A DNA stretch of 64,000 nucleotides from an uncultured Clostridia bacterium (GTDB lineage: Bacteria > Bacillota > Clostridia > Christensenellales > Borkfalkiaceae). The position numbers and the translations under genes were made by a program. Location of the stretch: contig CAKQKE010000005.1 of NCBI GenBank assembly GCA_934247935.1, forward strand, positions 65,160 to 129,159, given 5' to 3'. Shown piece after piece: positions 60,651-64,000 of this stretch. The notes beneath the pieces were generated by a model. That model had not been told where the DNA came from. It ran no database searches and was given only the letters and a program-made list of their open reading frames with translations. Within the stretch, counting starts at the first letter, position 1; each line of letters opens with the position of its first letter.

Positions 60651-62774
60651 TTATTGCGGATATTTTGCAATTAAAATATTGTCGTTCATATCCTTTATTA
60701 CAATACGACTGATTTGTACGGTGTTTACGAAATAGTCAGGCGTTTTGTCTTTGAAAATTTCTGTACTTGCATACGAAATTCTTTCATGCGAACCAAACTC
60801 AAACGCATAACAACCGCCTTTTTTTACTCCGCCCTTTTGCCATAAAACGGTTTTTGCTTCACCGCTTTTGCATGTGCCCAGATATTCGTAATAATCGGTA
60901 CCGAATACGCTTGCTCCCTTGAGATAATAATTCGTTACGTATTCGTAATAAACTTCAATTTTGAAATTCTCGTCTTTGTAAGACTGCAAATTAAGCGCAT
61001 ATTCGGGCAATTTTACAGTGAGCGAACCCGCATCTGCCGATTGAGTTTCGCCGCTGATCGCATAATAAGTGGGGTAAATATTTTCACCGCTCGAATTTGT
61101 ATCGAATGATGTGTTTGCATAACGATAATAGTGGTCGAAATTTGTAATATAACCAACGCCGAAATTGAACGTCTTTCCATAAGTCGTGCCGTCTTTTTTA
61201 TAAAGCATAAACACGCTTGTGGTATAAACACCCCTGTACGCGCTGTCGCTGATTTCTACGGAAATAATATCTTTGTCTTCCTTTATTCCGAGTGAAGTCA
61301 AAAACTCATGTAAATCAATCGAAAACGACGATGTGTTGTATTTATAATCTACTGTAGTATCGCCTGCCGAGTTATTTTCAAAATAAGCATTGTACTCTTC
61401 CTGAGTAAGATTTTCATTCTGAATTTTACCGTCGGGAGTTTTTACGGATACTTTGTAGGCTCCTTTGTCTGTTTTTGTAAAATTTTCGCACTCGATCGTG
61501 GCTTTACCGCCTTCTGCTTTAGGAGTAGTCCAATCCTTAAACTCTGCAGAAGTCATGGTTTGAGAAACGTATTTCGAACCACTTGCGCTGCCGCCCGGTA
61601 TTGCCGAGCCGCCGCCCGCGCTTACAGCGGAAGAAATATTGCTGCCGCCGCCCGTAACCGTACTGACGGTTGTAGTAGACGCTCCGCCGGCACTTGTGCC
61701 CGGATTCGCCGTAACTTTACCGGAAATCACTATATTCGCTGTTCCGTTGACAAAAGTGCCGTAAAAACCATTTTTCAATTCGACATCATAATCGAAAGTC
61801 GCAATTTCTATTGCACAAGTCACGTTTAATTTGCCGCCTTCGCATGCCTGAGCCTGCCTGTTTCCAAAAGTGTATATACCGCCGCTTATTTCATTATTGT
61901 CGATACTTCCTTCGGTTGTGGCATTGCCAAGATAAGGAGAAACTATTACGTTTTTTATTGCGGCAGTTTTTTTGTTGTCTTTTCCTTCAAATTCAGCCTC
62001 GGTTATAAATTGACCTAAATTGTTGAGCCAAGCGGTGGTTTTGGGATTGAATTCGTCGGTATAGTTACCCACAGTCCAATCTTTTATCGAGTTCATTAAA
62101 CCGCAACGGCTCATAGATAACCTTACGCGTTCAATCAAGTCGTCACCGGTAGTTACAGATTTATCGCTGTCGGCAAGACAATAAAGTTTTTCGATTCCTT
62201 CCAAAACGCCTTTGTTTGCTTCGTCTGTAGCGACCAAAAGCATGTTTCTGTCGGGAGTGATTGCTTCGGGACGGCGGGGCAAGGTGTCGATTATCGACGT
62301 TGCGCCCGATTCGGTCGTTCCGCTCGACGCATAATGCGTGGTGTTTCCCCTATTTAAGCCTATGGAATAAGCAGAAATATTGGAATAACTTGCGCTTGCC
62401 GCCGACGTGTCGATATATTTTGAAATTTCGCTGTTTTTAATAAGTTGGAAGTTGAAAGTCTTTTGGTTGTACCAGACGGAATAACCGTCGAGACAATATT
62501 TGCTGCTTGTAGAAGTCAAACCGTCGATTTTTTCAGATTTTAAAAATTCACGCACTACCGCGGGGGTGTAATAGTCAACCTCGTTGTACAGCGAATACAT
62601 GACAAGCGTGTTTGTGCATGTATTTAAATCAGATTTTAACGCCGAAACTTTGGAAGATTTAATCACGTTGCCGAACACCGGTATAAGCACCGCGGACAAC
62701 ACCGCGATTACCGCTATGACGATGACAAGTTCGACAAGCGTAAAACCTTTTTTAAGCGTTTTTAAAAATTTCAT
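60651..62774 (-). CDS. Giant prepilin-like protein 3
   Basis: A 707-residue protein from the ATG at 62774. The N-terminus MKFLKTLKKGFTLVELVIVIAVIAVLSAVLIPVFGNVI has an intact prepilin signal (Glu5). It shares with giant 1 the blocks LDGYSVWYNQKTFNFQLI, LPRRPEAITPDRNMLLV, CAIEIATF, a Gly/Ser/Ala/Thr-rich linker (about 385-430) and a C-terminal domain with FNFGVGYITNFDHYYRY and LTVKLPEYALNLQSYKDENFKIEVYYEY. The long frame upstream to 62909 has no ribosome site. As the first gene of its module it has a long leader. Surface display by the pilus machinery is inferred. Confidence 0.83.
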   Translation of the reverse strand: MKFLKTLKKGFTLVELVIVIAVIAVLSAVLIPVFGNVIKSSKVSALKSDLNTCTNTLVMYSLYNEVDYYTPAVVREFLKSEKIDGLTSTSSKYCLDGYSVWYNQKTFNFQLIKNSEISKYIDTSAASASYSNISAYSIGLNRGNTTHYASSGTTESGATSIIDTLPRRPEAITPDRNMLLVATDEANKGVLEGIEKLYCLADSDKSVTTGDDLIERVRLSMSRCGLMNSIKDWTVGNYTDEFNPKTTAWLNNLGQFITEAEFEGKDNKKTAAIKNVIVSPYLGNATTEGSIDNNEISGGIYTFGNRQAQACEGGKLNVTCAIEIATFDYDVELKNGFYGTFVNGTANIVISGKVTANPGTSAGGASTTTVSTVTGGGSNISSAVSAGGGSAIPGGSASGSKYVSQTMTSAEFKDWTTPKAEGGKATIECENFTKTDKGAYKVSVKTPDGKIQNENLTQEEYNAYFENNSAGDTTVDYKYNTSSFSIDLHEFLTSLGIKEDKDIISVEISDSAYRGVYTTSVFMLYKKDGTTYGKTFNFGVGYITNFDHYYRYANTSFDTNSSGENIYPTYYAISGETQSADAGSLTVKLPEYALNLQSYKDENFKIEVYYEYVTNYYLKGASVFGTDYYEYLGTCKSGEAKTVLWQKGGVKKGGCYAFEFGSHERISYASTEIFKDKTPDYFVNTVQISRIVIKDMNDNILIAKYPQ

Positions 62775-63069
62775 TTCTTCTCTACTCCGTCTATACGCTT
62801 TTTGTGGATTTTGCCTATTTACGCATACACCATAATTATGCATTAAACCGCCAAGTTTGCAACACCTGCGCAAAATCGTTTTGCACGGTGCGCTTTTGTC
62901 GAGGCGCATTTTGTCGGGCGCATAGGCTTAAACGGGGTTTTTCGGCGCAACTATTTAAATGCGTCTTGACGTTTTATTCCGCTTATTATTCCGCGCGTGC
63001 GTTTTGCACAGCCCCGTGTACCGCATTTTTAATATGCACGCTTTTAATATGCCCACGCTATTCACGCGT

Positions 63070-63075
63070 TGTCAA
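63070..63075 (-). promoter_or_regulatory. Possible internal -35 for giant pilin 3
   Basis: TTGACA on the minus strand with a poor -10 (CATATT) 18 bp away. If active it would bypass element E copy 2. Confidence 0.35.
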
Positions 63076-63103
63076 TTATAAACGCGTGCGCGTATAATTA
63101 AAA

Positions 63104-63170
63104 AAACAGGTTTGTCCGCAAAAAAATTTGCGGACAAAGGGTGCACCCTTGCGATTTTTAAATTTTAATT
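63104..63170 (-). repeat. Terminator-like repeat element E, copy 2
   Basis: On the minus strand: AAGGGTGCACCCTT overlapping the stem TTTGTCCGCAAA/TTTGCGGACAAA, then CCTG and eight T. It lies inside the predicted leader of giant pilin 3, so it would act as an attenuator rather than a gene-end terminator. Confidence 0.75.
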
Positions 63171-63366
63171 TCTGTTTTGTTCCTTCGGTTTGTCGCTATG
63201 ACGATTAAGCCTTAACTAATGAAATTAAACCGTCGGCGCAACACTTTCATGCCGTTGTGGTGAAACGGTAAATAAACAATTTCACCCTATAATCCCGCCG
63301 TAAAACCTAAAAACAAACATTTAAAATTCAACCCCAAAATAATAATATTAGGTAAACTCTGCTTTC

Positions 63367-63395
63367 ATTCTATATCTATGAAATATTTTTGTCAA
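63367..63395 (-). promoter_or_regulatory. Promoter of giant pilin 3
   Basis: On the minus strand TTGACA (63390-63395), a 17-bp spacer and TAGAAT (63367-63372). The block TTGACAAAAATATTTC is identical to the promoter of giant pilin 2. The predicted leader is close to 590 nt. Confidence 0.7.
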
Positions 63396-64000
63396 GTCTT
63401 TTGTAAAAAATTTGTAAAAATAAATCGAAAAAAACATATTTTGAGACGTTTTTGGTTATTTTTAACACATTTTTGTCGAATTTTTGCATACATAGTTATA
63501 CCCTTTTCGATTAAATTTCACATAACTAACTTATTATGATTTTTGCGTGTCTTGTTTTTTGCCTTATTTTGCCATAAAATCCGACATTTTTACTGGAATT
63601 TTATGGCTTTTTGTAAAAAATAATTATATGAATTTGCCACTATTTTAAATTAAATTCTTTCTTTTTTAAACAAAAAACGCCGCTTGAATTGCGGGTATTT
63701 TCGGTGCATTGTTTTCGGTAATTTTATAACAGTTTTATAAAAAGAAGAACAGATCCTCATCGTAAATAATGCACAAGTCTACGCCCCTTACGCATGAGTT
63801 TCGCAAGCGGACTATTTATAATTGTAACTATTTTTATGTATACAACCGTTAGTTTTTATGTATACAGCCATCCGAAGCGGTAAACAGTCTGCCGGACTGT
63901 TTAGCCTCAAAAAAATAATGTGATTTTCGCCGCTTTGCGCCGTCGCTCTTGTTCGATTCCCTCTGCCTTACTTAACAAAAAAAACCGATGAGCAGGATTA

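Larger units (their letters stand above)
62775..64000. other. Long non-coding right edge upstream of giant pilin 3
   Basis: About 1.2 kb without a supported gene. It contains the giant pilin 3 promoters, element E copy 2, a GGTGAAA/TTTCACC inverted repeat (63259-63286), a small AAACAGTC/GACTGTTT hairpin (63882-63902), and two copies of TTTTTATGTATACA near 63831 and 63854. Confidence 0.5.

Noticed and set aside
62775..63400. Possible c-di-GMP riboswitch ahead of giant pilin 3
   Set aside because: Cyclic di-GMP control of pili would be attractive, but the conserved GEMM motifs are not present in this leader or in the other pilin leaders.

Overview
The window looks like chromosomal DNA from an uncultured, moderately low-GC anaerobic Firmicute of the Clostridia type. 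The evidence is strong GGAGG-type ribosome sites, frequent TTG/GTG starts, intrinsic terminators, lipoprotein signals, a preQ1-I riboswitch, a DegV protein, a heterodimeric ABC exporter, and a type IV pilus locus with no secretin gene. A gut Christensenellales-like lineage is my guess; the sequence does not prove it. Most genes lie on the minus strand.

Layout. 0.3-1.7 kb: SPFH membrane protein plus a ribbon-helix-helix regulator behind a tandem palindromic operator. 1.7-5.5 kb: TauE/SafE exporter, oleate hydratase and its likely TetR regulator. 5.6-12.7 kb: a surface operon (two lipoproteins with lectin-like or InlB-repeat domains, then a secreted LamG-metallophosphoesterase) facing a divergent ArsR-type regulator with an apparently leaderless start. 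12.8-20.8 kb: DegV, tRNA-Gly and tRNA-Val, a MarR-controlled heterodimeric ABC exporter, and aspS. 21-23.4 kb: an orphan pair of phage baseplate/tail-fibre-like genes. 23.8-31.5 kb: MTA/SAH nucleosidase, a class I amidotransferase-like hydrolase, Rho, an MBL-fold hydrolase, an ATP-grasp ligase and two flavoproteins. 32-38.3 kb: a membrane-anchored DUF1508 protein, an NAD synthetase carrying an N-terminal HTH domain behind a palindromic operator, a YjbR-like protein, and a preQ1-riboswitch operon (queuosine-precursor transporter plus an SDR).

38.8-62.8 kb is the most distinctive part. A compact type IV pilus/type II-like assembly locus (PilB, PilC, PilD, three minor pilins, a PilM-like protein) is followed by a normal-sized pilin and then three modules. 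Each module has a giant prepilin-like protein (about 620-720 aa, with an intact class III prepilin signal) followed by a 525-590 aa lipoprotein with an Ig-like domain and a beta-helix-like region. A cation/proton antiporter and an MgtC-family gene sit on the opposite strand between modules.

My working model is that PilD processes, and PilB/PilC assemble, the small pilin, and that the giant prepilins are alternative tips or adhesins, each with a matched lipoprotein. Two modules have promoters sharing a 16-nt block, and a terminator-like element recurs beside the modules. Dispersed two-hairpin repeats and a CAATACGTATTG-centred palindrome also recur between genes. All functional calls are by eye; no database search was run.
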